DNA of 64,000 nt from Eubacterium sp. (GCA_029258375.1 JARHZA010000001.1:973564-1037563), one strand, 5' to 3'; positions 1 to 8,064 are shown, counted from the stretch's first letter. The notes: generated by a model not told the origin, from the sequence alone. Translations and numbers: made by a program.

Positions 1-630
1 GCTCTTGATGTTGATAATAAAGATGATATTGATACGACACCAGATGGCCTTGACTTAGTTGTTAGCAAAGCTACAAAAACAATTCCATCACTTAATGTTC
101 GTGGAGCTATCACATCTTTTGCTGGTTTAAGATCACATCCAACAACTGGGGACTTTATCATTGAGTTTTCAGCAAAGAACGATCATTTCGTAAATGTTGC
201 TGGTATTGAATCTCCTGGTCTTTCTGCAGCTCCTGCAATTGCTGAAATGGTTGCAAAAATGGTTGCAGAAAAAGCTGAATTAACAGAAAAGAATGATTTT
301 GTAGGAACAAGAAAAGCGCCTGTTAAATTCCGTGAAATGAATGCTGAAGAACGTGAAGAATTAGTTAAAAATAATAAGGCTTATGGTAGAATTATTTGTA
401 GATGCGAAACAGTTACCGAAGGCGAAATTATTGATGCAATTCATAGCCCTGTTGGTGCTCGTGATGTTGACGGTATTAAGCGTAGAACACGTGCAGGAAT
501 GGGAAGATGTCAAAGTGGTTTCTGTGGTTCTAAAGTAGTTGAAATTCTTGCTCGTGAACTTGATTTACCTATGAACGAAATAACAAAATTTGGTGGGGAT
601 TCTAAAATCCTCTTTGAAAGAACAAAGTGA
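1..630 (+). CDS. GlpA-like FAD-dependent oxidoreductase, C-terminal part (5' end outside window)
   Basis: The reading frame is open from the first base, so only the last 209 residues are present. The segment GIESPGLSAAPAIA (about residues 67-80 of the visible part) is typical of the DAO fold of GlpA/LhgO-type flavoproteins. The last 100 residues are a BFD-like [2Fe-2S] domain with Cys pairs CRC and CQSGFC. The family oxidises sn-glycerol-3-phosphate or a similar 2-hydroxy compound and passes electrons to a partner flavoprotein. The next gene begins 10 bp later and encodes that kind of partner, followed by a DUF1667 protein, the usual clostridial trio. The substrate is inferred from family; the N-terminal FAD motif is not visible. 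An internal ATG at 247 is in frame but is not the start. Confidence 0.8.
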   Translation, partial: ALDVDNKDDIDTTPDGLDLVVSKATKTIPSLNVRGAITSFAGLRSHPTTGDFIIEFSAKNDHFVNVAGIESPGLSAAPAIAEMVAKMVAEKAELTEKNDFVGTRKAPVKFREMNAEEREELVKNNKAYGRIICRCETVTEGEIIDAIHSPVGARDVDGIKRRTRAGMGRCQSGFCGSKVVEILARELDLPMNEITKFGGDSKILFERTK

Positions 631-640
631 GGTGTGAATT

Positions 641-1897
641 ATGCTCAATTATGATTTAGTTGTTGTTGGTGGTGGCCCTGCTGGTATGGCTGCTGCTTTA
701 CAAGCACGTGAAGACGGTGTGGAAAAGATTATTATTTTAGAACGTGCTGATACTCTTGGTGGTATTTTGGAACAGTGTATTCACACAGGTTTTGGACTTC
801 ATTATTTCGGTGAAGAACTTGCTGGTCCAGAATATGCTGGAAGATTTATTGAAGAAGTTGCAAAAACTGATATTGATGTAAAAATTGATACTATGGTTCT
901 TGATATTTCTGAAGATAATGTCGTAACTGCAGTTAATAATACAGATGGTCTCTTAATGATCAAAACTAAAGCAATCGTTCTTGCAATGGGTTGCCGTGAA
1001 AGACCAAGAGGCGCTCTTTCAATTGCAGGTTGCCGTGCTGCTGGTATTATGACTGCTGGTACTGCTCAAAAATATGTAAATATTGATGGTTATATGCCTG
1101 GTAAAACTGTTGTTATCTTAGGTTCAGGTGATATCGGCCTTATTATGGCTCGTCGTATGACACTTGAAGGTGCAAAAGTTAAAGCGGTTTGTGAACTTAT
1201 GCCATATTCAGGCGGTCTTACAAGAAATATTGTTCAATGTCTTGAAGATTTTGATATTCCGCTTAGACTATCTTGCACTGTTGTTTCAACACACGGTAAA
1301 GATCGTTTAGAGGGTGTTACAGTAGCAAACGTAGATGAAAACTTAAAACCTATTCCAGGAACAGAAGAATATATTCCATGTGATACATTGATGTTATCAG
1401 TTGGTTTAATTCCAGAAAATGAACTTTCAAAAAATGCTGGTATTGAACTTGATAGAATAACAAACGGTCCTGTTGTAGACGAATATCGTGAAACATCACA
1501 TAAGGGTGTATTTGCTTGTGGTAACGTATTACAAGTTCATGATTTAGTTGACTTTGTTACTGAAGAAAGTAAACTTGCTGGTGCTGGTGCAGCTAAGTTT
1601 ATCAAAGGCGAAAAAGCTGATGATGGGGTATTACATACCAAAGGCGAGAATGGTGTTCGCTATATTGTTCCTCAAAATATTAATCGTGCAACAGATAAGG
1701 ATGTTAAACTTTACTTCCGAGTAGGTAGAGTTCTTGAAAATGTTACTTTAAATGTTGTATGCAATGGTGAAGTTTTACTTACAAAGAAAAAGCGTAAAAT
1801 GACACCTGGTGAAATGGAATATGTAACACTTAAAGCAGATGTAATTAAAAATTTACCAAAAGACAGCACAATTGTTGTTGAAACAAAGGAGGCGTAA
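641..1897 (+). CDS. GlpB-like NAD(P)/FAD-dependent oxidoreductase
   Basis: A 418-residue pyridine-nucleotide-disulfide-type flavoprotein. It has an N-terminal FAD-binding GGGPAG (residues 10-15), a second Rossmann motif ILGSGDIG (about 159-166) for NAD(P), and the conserved stretch GCRERPRG (117-124). A conserved Cys45 sits in LEQCIHTGFG. The ribosome site GAGGTG overlaps the end of the upstream gene. With its neighbours it likely forms a multi-subunit dehydrogenase moving electrons from the GlpA-like subunit. The C-terminal 80 residues lie outside the core fold. The exact substrate (glycerol-3-phosphate or another hydroxy acid) cannot be decided, since glpK and glpF are not in view. Confidence 0.8.
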   Translation: MLNYDLVVVGGGPAGMAAALQAREDGVEKIIILERADTLGGILEQCIHTGFGLHYFGEELAGPEYAGRFIEEVAKTDIDVKIDTMVLDISEDNVVTAVNNTDGLLMIKTKAIVLAMGCRERPRGALSIAGCRAAGIMTAGTAQKYVNIDGYMPGKTVVILGSGDIGLIMARRMTLEGAKVKAVCELMPYSGGLTRNIVQCLEDFDIPLRLSCTVVSTHGKDRLEGVTVANVDENLKPIPGTEEYIPCDTLMLSVGLIPENELSKNAGIELDRITNGPVVDEYRETSHKGVFACGNVLQVHDLVDFVTEESKLAGAGAAKFIKGEKADDGVLHTKGENGVRYIVPQNINRATDKDVKLYFRVGRVLENVTLNVVCNGEVLLTKKKRKMTPGEMEYVTLKADVIKNLPKDSTIVVETKEA

Positions 1898-1900
1898 TCA

Positions 1901-2260
1901 ATGAGTAAAAGAGATTTAGTTTGCGTTTCATGTCCTATAGGATGTTCTATTACTGTTGATTTAGATGAAAATGGAAACGTTCTTTCAGTTACAGGTAATA
2001 CTTGTAAAAGAGGGGATAAATATGCTCGTCAAGAATGTACGCATCCTGAAAGAATGGTAACTTCAACAGTTAAAGTTGATGGTGGAAGAATGGCAGTTGT
2101 TCCGGTTAAAACAAGTGAACCTATACCAAAAGAACTTATTTTTGATTGTATGAAAGAAATCAATAAAGTTACTATGAAAGCACCAGTTAAAATTGGCGAT
2201 GTAGTAGTTAAAAATGTTCTTAACACAGGTGTAGATGTTTTAGCAACTAACGAAGCGTAA
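1901..2260 (+). CDS. DUF1667 domain protein (cysteine-rich partner of the GlpA/GlpB-like pair)
   Basis: A 119-residue protein with the DUF1667 pattern: CVSCPIGC near the N-terminus, then TCKRGDKYA and QECTHPERM. The four to five cysteines look fit to bind an Fe-S cluster or metal, resembling the start of molybdopterin oxidoreductases. It begins 3 bp after the flavoprotein gene, with GGAGG overlapping that gene's end, so it is the last gene of the three-gene operon. A strong terminator follows at once. Family members almost always accompany such flavoprotein pairs; a role as electron-transfer subunit is inference. Confidence 0.8.
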   Translation: MSKRDLVCVSCPIGCSITVDLDENGNVLSVTGNTCKRGDKYARQECTHPERMVTSTVKVDGGRMAVVPVKTSEPIPKELIFDCMKEINKVTMKAPVKIGDVVVKNVLNTGVDVLATNEA

Positions 2261-2266
2261 TATATT

Positions 2267-2307
2267 AAAAGGATAGAGTAATCGCTCTATCCTTTTTGCT
2301 TTTTTTA
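2267..2307 (+). terminator. Intrinsic terminator of the flavoprotein operon
   Basis: A 12-bp perfect stem (AAAAGGATAGAG / CTCTATCCTTTT) with a 6-nt loop is followed by a T-rich run. It starts 6 bp after the DUF1667 stop codon. Confidence 0.85.
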
Positions 2308-2318
2308 GTTAAACAATA

Positions 2319-2355
2319 TAAAAAAATAGCACTGATCATAATCAGTGCTATTTTT
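2319..2355 (-). terminator. Intrinsic terminator of the tRNA-Leu operon
   Basis: A perfect 15-bp inverted repeat (arms 2322-2336 and 2341-2355, loop CATA) lies just 3' of tRNA-Leu(CAA). On the minus strand it is followed by a run of T. Confidence 0.75.
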
Positions 2356-2356
2356 G

Positions 2357-2443
2357 TGGTGCCGGCGGCGGGGGTCGAACCCGCACGGTATCGCTACCAT
2401 TGGATTTTGAGTCCAACACGTCTGCCAATTCCATCACGCCGGC
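2357..2443 (-). tRNA. tRNA-Leu (anticodon CAA)
   Basis: Read on the minus strand, an 87-nt class II tRNA with acceptor stem GCCGGCG/CGCCGGC, discriminator A and encoded CCA (2357-2359). The anticodon loop is CTCAAAA, giving anticodon CAA. The long variable arm and GGTTCGACCC T-arm fit leucine. It is the second gene of a two-tRNA operon. Confidence 0.93.
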
Positions 2444-2480
2444 TTTTTCAAAAAAAGGGATACCCTTAACGGATACCCCA

Positions 2481-2567
2481 TGGTGCTGGTGACCGGACTT
2501 GAACCGGTACGGTATTGCTACCGAGGGATTTTAAGTCCCTTGCGTCTGCCGATTTCGCCACACCAGC
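2481..2567 (-). tRNA. tRNA-Leu (anticodon UAA)
   Basis: An 87-nt class II tRNA on the minus strand: acceptor GCTGGTG/CACCAGC, discriminator A, encoded CCA (2481-2483), anticodon loop CTTAAAA with anticodon TAA, long variable arm and GGTTCAAGTCC T-arm. It lies 37 bp upstream of tRNA-Leu(CAA). The two are clearly distinct isoacceptors, not a recent duplication. Confidence 0.93.
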
Positions 2568-2577
2568 GAACACTCCT

Positions 2578-2606
2578 ATAATACATTAAAATTACGAGAA
2601 TGTCAA
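2578..2606 (-). promoter_or_regulatory. Sigma-A type promoter of the tRNA-Leu operon
   Basis: On the minus strand TTGACA (2606-2601), a 17-bp spacer and TATTAT (2583-2578) stand 11 bp before the first tRNA. The -35 is a perfect consensus and the spacing is ideal. Confidence 0.75.
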
Positions 2607-2643
2607 TAAGTTTTTTACTATATTCTTAAAATTTTCTATAAAT

Positions 2644-3606
2644 TTAGTTAACTTTATTTTGAGGATGCCCCTCAATATAACATTTTATATTTTCTTCAAG
2701 TATAGAAACTAATCTTGCTCTTGTTTCTTTGCCTGCCCATGCAATGTGTGGAGTTATAATACAATTCTTAGCTACTAATAAAGGATTATTTATATTAGCA
2801 GGTTCTTCTTTTAAAACATCAAGAGCTGCACCGGCAATAGTTTCATTGTTAAGAGCATCTGCAAGTGCTGCTTCGTCAACAACAGGGCCTCTTGAAGTAT
2901 TTATAAGAATAGCAGTTTTTTTCATCTTTTCTATATTTTCTTTACAAATTAAATTTTTTGTTTCTTCTGTTAACGGACAATGGCAAGAAATATAATCTGA
3001 ATTTTTTAATATTGTATTAATATCTGTTTGTGTTGTGTTTTTATAATTACTTAAGTCTTTTTTTGTTCTTGCGGAAACAAGTACGTTCATTCCAAAACAT
3101 TCAGCAAGTTTAGCAACTTTTTGTCCTATTGATCCAAAACCGATAATCCCCATTGTCTTACCATCTAATTCTGTAAGAGGGGTTTTCCAATAACAAAAAT
3201 CAGGACATTTACACCAGTCATTATCGTGTACTGATTCTGAATGTAGTTCAACTTGATTAGCAAAGTGAAGAATGAATGCAAAAACCTGTTGTGCAACTGC
3301 ATTTGTAGAATATGAAGGAATATTGCAAACAGTTATACCTTTTTCATTAGCTGCATTTATATCTACTACATTGAATCCAGTTGACTGTAGTCCTATATAT
3401 TTAAGTTCTGGTGATAGAGCGTCAATTTCTTTTTTTGTTAAAACTGTTTTGTTAATTAAAAGTATTTCTGCTCCTTTTGCTCTTTCTACAATATCTTCAG
3501 AATTTGTTCTATCATATATTTTAACTTCGTCTGCATAATTGTTTAAGAAATCCCAGCTTAAATCACCAGGATTAGTTGTATATCCATCAAGGTTTACTAT
3601 TTTCAT
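2644..3606 (-). CDS. D-isomer-specific 2-hydroxyacid dehydrogenase, NAD-dependent
   Basis: A 320-residue protein with the D-2-hydroxyacid dehydrogenase layout: the nucleotide-binding motif GFGSIG at about 150-155, the catalytic Arg in NTSRGPVVDEAAL (about 235), and the catalytic His in ITPHIAWAGKE near the C-terminus. It reduces a 2-keto acid such as hydroxypyruvate or glyoxylate to the D-hydroxy acid. Glycerate dehydrogenase (HprA-like) is the closest guess, not a certainty. The start at 3606 is chosen because AAGGAG lies 8 bp upstream; the frame extends 21 codons further but without a ribosome site. The gene stands alone between the tRNA operon and a divergent amidase gene. Confidence 0.85.
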   Translation of the reverse strand: MKIVNLDGYTTNPGDLSWDFLNNYADEVKIYDRTNSEDIVERAKGAEILLINKTVLTKKEIDALSPELKYIGLQSTGFNVVDINAANEKGITVCNIPSYSTNAVAQQVFAFILHFANQVELHSESVHDNDWCKCPDFCYWKTPLTELDGKTMGIIGFGSIGQKVAKLAECFGMNVLVSARTKKDLSNYKNTTQTDINTILKNSDYISCHCPLTEETKNLICKENIEKMKKTAILINTSRGPVVDEAALADALNNETIAGAALDVLKEEPANINNPLLVAKNCIITPHIAWAGKETRARLVSILEENIKCYIEGHPQNKVN

Positions 3607-3675
3607 AATATATCTCCTTAAATATTTATTTATAGTGTAAATTATATCTCTTAAATAATTATTTTGCAATAAATA

Positions 3676-3704
3676 TTGCTACATAATGCAATATATTATA
3701 TAAT
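3676..3704 (+). promoter_or_regulatory. Sigma-A type promoter upstream of the amidase gene
   Basis: TTGCTA (3676-3681), a 17-bp spacer and a perfect TATAAT (3699-3704) lie 28 bp before the amidase start codon. Confidence 0.6.
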
Positions 3705-3731
3705 TAAAACATAAGTATTATTGGTGATTTA

Positions 3732-4427
3732 ATGAAACGAACACTAATAATACTTATTATATTTATTTTTACTTTTATTTCATGTTTTAGTTTAAATGTT
3801 TTGTTTGAGAAAAATAGTATAGTTAATTCTAATTACGTTAAAAGTAGGTGCACAGTAGTTATTGATCCTGGACATGGTGGTAAAGATTGTGGCACAATTG
3901 CAGCAGATGGAACGCTTGAAAAAGACGTTAATCTTGGTATAGCATTAAAATTATATGACTTTCTACGAGTTTCAGGTATTGACAGCAAAACAATTAGAGA
4001 TAAAGATGAAGAATATTATCCTAACGGCTCAGATAAGCAACGATCAGATCTTTATAATAGACTTGATTATGTTAATAGTATTGATAATTCTTTACTTGTA
4101 TCAATACATCAAAATCATTTTGAAGATACATCTGAGTGGGGGATGCAAGTTTGGTATACTGCAAATGAGCCAAGTAGTAAAATACTTGCAGATGATATTT
4201 TAAATTTAACTAAAACATATATTCAACCAAACAACAAAAGAACAAATAAAGCATCTGATAATAGTTATTATATTTTATATAAAGCAACTGTTCCTTCTGT
4301 AATGGTGGAATGTGGTTTTATGAGTAATATTGAAGAAAATAATAAGCTTAAATCAGAGGTTTACCAAAATAAAATAGGATTTATTATTATGAATGGAATA
4401 AATTCATATTTAGTAAAGGAAAAATAA
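3732..4427 (+). CDS. cwlD: N-acetylmuramoyl-L-alanine amidase (CwlD-like)
   Basis: A 231-residue Amidase_3 protein. An N-terminal hydrophobic segment (residues 4-24) is a signal or membrane anchor. The zinc site is visible as DPGHGGKD (His near 48), the Glu in GTLEKDVN (about 62), and His in SIHQNHF. The catalytic Glu is in VMVECGFMSN near the C-terminus. It cleaves the amide bond between muramic acid and the stem peptide. The length and single-domain form match CwlD, which makes muramic-delta-lactam in spore cortex. Another cell-wall amidase of the family is possible. It is followed after 2 bp by radA, so the two are probably co-transcribed. Confidence 0.7.
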   Translation: MKRTLIILIIFIFTFISCFSLNVLFEKNSIVNSNYVKSRCTVVIDPGHGGKDCGTIAADGTLEKDVNLGIALKLYDFLRVSGIDSKTIRDKDEEYYPNGSDKQRSDLYNRLDYVNSIDNSLLVSIHQNHFEDTSEWGMQVWYTANEPSSKILADDILNLTKTYIQPNNKRTNKASDNSYYILYKATVPSVMVECGFMSNIEENNKLKSEVYQNKIGFIIMNGINSYLVKEK

Positions 4428-4429
4428 TT

Positions 4430-5803
4430 ATGGCGAAGTTAAAATCAGTTTATGTTTGCAGCGAATGCGGATACGAGAGTGCAAAATGGTATGGTAAATG
4501 TCCGGGTTGTGGTGAATGGAACACAATGAACGAAGAAATACCAATTAGTAGTGTATCAAATAAAAACAAAAGTAATTCATTTTTATCTGCCCAAAAAGTT
4601 ATGAAATTAAAAGATATAACTGGTGATGTTGAAAATAGAATATCAACTGGTATAAAAGAGTTTGACAGAGTATTGGGCGGTGGAATAGTAGAGGGTAGCC
4701 TTGTGTTAATAAGTGGTGATCCTGGTATTGGTAAATCTACAATATTACTTCAAATTTGTGAGTATTTAGGTCAAAACAAGTATGTTTTATATGTAAGTGG
4801 CGAAGAATCAACAAACCAAATTAAACTACGTGCTAATAGGCTTGGTGTAGTTACTGATAACCTTGCCATTTTATCTCAAACAGATTTGTCTTCAATAATT
4901 GAAACAATTAGGGTTGAAAAGCCGGACGTTGTTATTATTGATTCAATTCAAACAATGATTTATAGCGAATGTTCGTCGTCTGCCGGTTCGGTTACACAAG
5001 TTAGAGAATGCACCAATATTTTAATGCATACTGCAAAGTCTTTGGGTGTTTCAATATTTGTAGTCGGTCATGTAAACAAAGATGGTGCATTAGCGGGCCC
5101 AAAAGTTTTGGAACATATAGTTGATACAGTATTATATTTTGAAGGTGAACGTAACTATTCATATAGAATTTTACGTGGCGTCAAAAACAGATTCGGTTCA
5201 ACTAATGAAATAGGCGTTTTTGAAATGAAACAAGATGGATTGCAAGAAGTAGAAAATCCTTCTTTAATGATGATATCAGGTAGACCTAAAAACACGAGTG
5301 GAACTTGTGTAGCGTGCGTTATGGAAGGCTCAAGACCAATTCTTGCAGAAGTTCAAGGCCTTGTAACTGCAACTGGCTTTGGAACACCAAGAAGAATGTG
5401 TACTGGTTTTGATTACAATCGCATGGCGATGATTCTTGCTGTATTAGAAAAAAGGGCAGGGTACTTTTTTAATAATATGGACACATATATAAATGTTGTC
5501 GGTGGTTTAAGACTTGATGAACCATCAGCAGATCTAACAGTTGCTATGGCTCTCGTATCATCTTTAAAAGATATGGTTGTAGATGAAAAGGTAATTGCTT
5601 TTGGCGAGGTTGGACTTGCAGGAGAAATTAGAGCTGTAAGTAACTGTGAACAAAGAGTCGCTGAATCATATAGACTTGGATTTGAAAAATGTGTTATACC
5701 ATTTCATAATTATAAAAGTCTTTCAAAAGAATTAAAAGTTAATATGGATATTGTTCCAGTTAGAACCATTAGAGATGCATTTCGAGCAATTACTGAGGAA
5801 TAA
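4430..5803 (+). CDS. radA: DNA repair protein RadA (Sms)
   Basis: A 457-residue RadA. It has an N-terminal zinc finger (Cys 10, 13, 24, 27), a RecA-like ATPase core with Walker A GDPGIGKST (96-104), the RadA-specific KNRFGS motif (about 255) and a C-terminal Lon-protease-like domain. RadA promotes branch migration of recombination intermediates alongside RecA. The full length and all landmark motifs are present. It starts 2 bp after the amidase gene. A long terminator follows directly. Confidence 0.95.
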   Translation: MAKLKSVYVCSECGYESAKWYGKCPGCGEWNTMNEEIPISSVSNKNKSNSFLSAQKVMKLKDITGDVENRISTGIKEFDRVLGGGIVEGSLVLISGDPGIGKSTILLQICEYLGQNKYVLYVSGEESTNQIKLRANRLGVVTDNLAILSQTDLSSIIETIRVEKPDVVIIDSIQTMIYSECSSSAGSVTQVRECTNILMHTAKSLGVSIFVVGHVNKDGALAGPKVLEHIVDTVLYFEGERNYSYRILRGVKNRFGSTNEIGVFEMKQDGLQEVENPSLMMISGRPKNTSGTCVACVMEGSRPILAEVQGLVTATGFGTPRRMCTGFDYNRMAMILAVLEKRAGYFFNNMDTYINVVGGLRLDEPSADLTVAMALVSSLKDMVVDEKVIAFGEVGLAGEIRAVSNCEQRVAESYRLGFEKCVIPFHNYKSLSKELKVNMDIVPVRTIRDAFRAITEE

Positions 5804-5845
5804 AACAAAAGCACAAGTTTAAAACTTGTGCTTTTGTTTTATTAT
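5802..5845 (+). terminator. Intrinsic terminator after radA
   Basis: A nearly uninterrupted 19-bp inverted repeat (AAAACAAAAGCACAAGTTT and its complement) begins at the stop codon of radA and ends in T-rich sequence. It is symmetric enough to work on both strands. Confidence 0.85.
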
Positions 5846-5875
5846 TTAATTATATTACATTTTAGGGAACGTAGG

Positions 5876-5904
5876 TTGACAAACCTTATTTTTCTTGATA
5901 CAAT
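5876..5904 (+). promoter_or_regulatory. Sigma-A type promoter of the Xer-like gene
   Basis: TTGACA (5876-5881), a 17-bp spacer and TACAAT (5899-5904). The expected transcription start falls inside the 28-bp inverted repeat at 5903-5930, and two copies of TTTAGGGAA (5861-5869, 5930-5938) flank the region. Confidence 0.6.
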
Positions 5905-5930
5905 TATACAAAATAAATGTTTTGTATAAT
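5903..5930. repeat. Perfect 11-6-11 inverted repeat upstream of the recombinase gene (dif-like geometry)
   Basis: ATTATACAAAA (5903-5913), spacer TAAATG (5914-5919), TTTTGTATAAT (5920-5930). The arms are perfectly complementary. Two 11-bp arms around a 6-bp centre is the geometry of Xer/dif recombination sites, and the right arm agrees with the XerD-side arm of known dif sites at about 8 of 11 positions, from memory. It also overlaps the promoter -10 and start site, so a repressor operator is the main alternative. Confidence 0.4.
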
Positions 5931-6005
5931 TTAGGGAAGTTTTAAATAATTAGAATTGGTTTAAACAATAGTAAACCAAAACAAATGAAAGGAGCCATTA
6001 TTATA

Positions 6006-6980
6006 ATGAGGAGAGATGAATTTAATACACTACCGCCTTTAGTTCAACAATACTTAGTTTATATTGAAGCAATTAAAGGTCATTCTGAATTATCCATTAT
6101 TGAATATGCATCTGACTTGCGCACTTTTTTTAGATTTATAATGAAAAACAAAAATATTGTTTCTAATGATACACCATATGAAGAAATTGATTTATCTAAA
6201 ATTGATATAGATTTAATAAAAAAAATAACACTAAATGACGCATATCAATTTCTTATTTACTGTAAAAATGTCAGAAATAATAATGATAATACAAGAGCAA
6301 GACGTGTTATTGCTATCAGAAGATTTTTTATATATTTAACAGATAATCTTGGTTTGTTAACAAATAACCCTATGATCAACCTTGATATACCAAAAACAAA
6401 AAAAGCTTTACCTAAATATCTTACACTTGATGAAGCTGAAGAACTATTATCTGTTATTGACGGACCTTTCAAAGAAAGAGATTATGCAATAATAACACTG
6501 TTTTTGAATTGTGGTATGCGTTTATCTGAGCTTGTAGCAATAGATTATAATGATATAAAGTCTGATGGATCTCTTGTGATTACGGGTAAAGGAAATAAAG
6601 AAAGAACTGTTTATTTAAATCAAGCGTGTATAAATGCAGTTGCAAATTATTTGAAAAAGCGTCCTAATGACGGCGTAAAAGATTGTGCGTTATTCCTTAG
6701 TTCAAGAAATCAAAGAATAAGCCCGAAAACTGTTCAACACATCGTTTATACCAATTTAGACAAAGCTGGTCTTGGTGATCGTGGTTTATCTGTCCACAAG
6801 CTCAGACATACAGCGGCAACACTTATGTATCAACACGGAAACGTAGATTTATTGCTACTAAAAGAAATACTTGGTCATGAAAATTTATCTACAACAGAAA
6901 TTTATACACATACTGCCAATAACGCAGCTAAAAAAGCAATTGAATCTAATCCTCTTAGCAAAGAAGAATCTAAATGGTAA
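6006..6980 (+). CDS. Tyrosine recombinase, XerC/XerD family
   Basis: A 324-residue integrase-family protein. An N-terminal SAM-like core-binding domain (about 1-120) is followed by a catalytic domain carrying the full set: Arg in CGMRLSEL (about 172), Lys in GKGNKERT, HKLRH, His in LGHENLSTT and the nucleophilic Tyr in EIYTH near residue 300. Size and lack of an extra N-terminal domain fit a chromosome-dimer-resolving Xer protein rather than a phage integrase. The start at 6006 is preceded by AAAGGAG (11 bp away); an ATG at 5985 overlaps that site and has none of its own. The gene overlaps the convergent spoIIM-like gene by 11 bp. In Bacillus, spoIIM also neighbours xerD. Confidence 0.85.
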   Translation: MRRDEFNTLPPLVQQYLVYIEAIKGHSELSIIEYASDLRTFFRFIMKNKNIVSNDTPYEEIDLSKIDIDLIKKITLNDAYQFLIYCKNVRNNNDNTRARRVIAIRRFFIYLTDNLGLLTNNPMINLDIPKTKKALPKYLTLDEAEELLSVIDGPFKERDYAIITLFLNCGMRLSELVAIDYNDIKSDGSLVITGKGNKERTVYLNQACINAVANYLKKRPNDGVKDCALFLSSRNQRISPKTVQHIVYTNLDKAGLGDRGLSVHKLRHTAATLMYQHGNVDLLLLKEILGHENLSTTEIYTHTANNAAKKAIESNPLSKEESKW

Positions 6981-7599
6981 CAATACCACTAAGAGTTGTT
7001 GTAATTATTGTGTTAAATAAAGCAACTAACAATATAATAATTGCGTAAATTATATATTTTTTTAAGTAATTTTTATAGTTAAACTCTTCTTCAATGTTCT
7101 CTTTTCTAACTGTTATGTTATATATGTTTTTGCTAATCCTATAACTCATTGATATTGAATAAATAATTATGGTAAGATAAAAACATATAAAAGGAGCAAT
7201 CATCAAAATTGTGTACCCTACTCCCTTAACGCTATAATTTATATAGTAAAAAGCAATTTTCATTCCCGTTTCGAATCCTAAAAACATAGGAATTAAGTTG
7301 ATAAAAGGAAATCCTACGAGACACAATCCAAGCAATATTGAAATTGCAAATAGAAGAAAATAATTACTTAAATTATTTATAAATAATTGCAAAAAAGATT
7401 CATTAGTTGCTGACAATACTTCGTTTAATGTATTATTTTGACATTTTTTGTAGATTAAAGAACCGCAAATTAGGCCTGCTATGTAAAAAAATATAGAGTA
7501 AATAAAAGTTTTATTTTCTTTGAATAAAGTATATAAATCTTTGTGTTCTTTTTTTTCTATTATTTCATTATTTTCTTCTTCAAATTCAAAACTATCCAT
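6970..7599 (-). CDS. spoIIM: Probable stage II sporulation protein M (SpoIIM-like membrane protein)
   Basis: A 209-residue integral membrane protein with an acidic N-terminal tail and about five hydrophobic segments. The stretch LLGLCLVGFPFINLIP (about 92-107) and the following GFETGMKIAF resemble the SpoIIM/DUF95 signature. SpoIIM is part of the DMP cell-wall degradation complex that drives engulfment. Its neighbour on the other strand is a Xer recombinase, the same pairing as in Bacillus, which supports the call. It overlaps the upstream gene by one base (TAATG), so translation is coupled. Spore-specific control is not evident; expression may come by read-through from queA. Identity is probable, not proven. 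Confidence 0.6.
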   Translation of the reverse strand: MDSFEFEEENNEIIEKKEHKDLYTLFKENKTFIYSIFFYIAGLICGSLIYKKCQNNTLNEVLSATNESFLQLFINNLSNYFLLFAISILLGLCLVGFPFINLIPMFLGFETGMKIAFYYINYSVKGVGYTILMIAPFICFYLTIIIYSISMSYRISKNIYNITVRKENIEEEFNYKNYLKKYIIYAIIILLVALFNTIITTTLSGIVTI

Positions 7600-8000
7600 T
7601 ATTTAATCCTTATCTTTTTAGATTTTTTTATTGAATAATAGCCGAATAATGCGCTAATTGCTAACGACAAAACAATTTTGATAACTAAAAATATTAAATC
7701 ATTGCTACATATAAAATAATTTATCAATGAGTATATTAACAATGGTGCAATTGAAATTATTCCCAACACTGCACCGTTATTTTTAAAAGGTTTTACTGAA
7801 AAATATGAAATAATAACAGAAGAAATAAGAACAGAGATTAAAGATAAATATTTAAAATATTCTTCATTTAAATCCAATTTTAAAGCCACAAAAGAAAAAA
7901 TAGCACACATAGCAAATATTGATATTATTGAATTTATAACAATCCTTATGATGTAGTTTAATAAAAGTCCTTTTGAACTTGAAATACTAATTTTTCGCAT
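7599..8000 (-). CDS. TIGR04086-like small membrane protein
   Basis: A 133-residue protein of four predicted membrane helices with a positively charged C-terminus (KKSKKIRIK). Position after yajC and the helix pattern match the TIGR04086 family of Clostridia, of unknown function. The start ATG at 8000 is preceded by GGGGGA seven bases away. The frame runs 52 codons further upstream into yajC, but that part is lysine-rich shadow sequence. The ribosome site and seven T's before the start belong to a strong hairpin at 8001-8043. In many Clostridia this gene leads to the SCIFF peptide genes; here spoIIM-like follows instead. Confidence 0.6.
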   Translation of the reverse strand: MRKISISSSKGLLLNYIIRIVINSIISIFAMCAIFSFVALKLDLNEEYFKYLSLISVLISSVIISYFSVKPFKNNGAVLGIISIAPLLIYSLINYFICSNDLIFLVIKIVLSLAISALFGYYSIKKSKKIRIK

Positions 8001-8043
8001 AAAAAAATCCCCCATATCCATTAAAGGATATTCGGGGGATTTT
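8001..8043 (-). terminator. Terminator-like hairpin between yajC and the TIGR04086 gene (possible attenuator)
   Basis: On the minus strand arms AAAATCCCCC and GGGGGATTTT (8043-8034 and 8013-8004) pair, then a 2-nt bulge, then six more pairs around a 6-nt loop. Seven T's follow and end at the ATG of the next gene. The 3' arm contains that gene's ribosome site. Confidence 0.75.
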
Positions 8044-8064
8044 GATTTTATAACTAAAATAGAA

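Noticed and set aside
2444-2480. GGGTATCC direct repeat between the two tRNA genes as a third RNA gene
   Set aside because: Too short, and it does not fold into a tRNA; it is only a spacer.
5800-6000. CRISPR-like or direct repeat array, from the two TTTAGGGAA copies
   Set aside because: Only two 9-bp copies exist, with no regular spacers.
6006-6980. Phage or integrative-element integrase
   Set aside because: Size, domain layout and the spoIIM-like neighbour fit a housekeeping Xer protein. No other phage or element genes and no tRNA-type attachment site are nearby.
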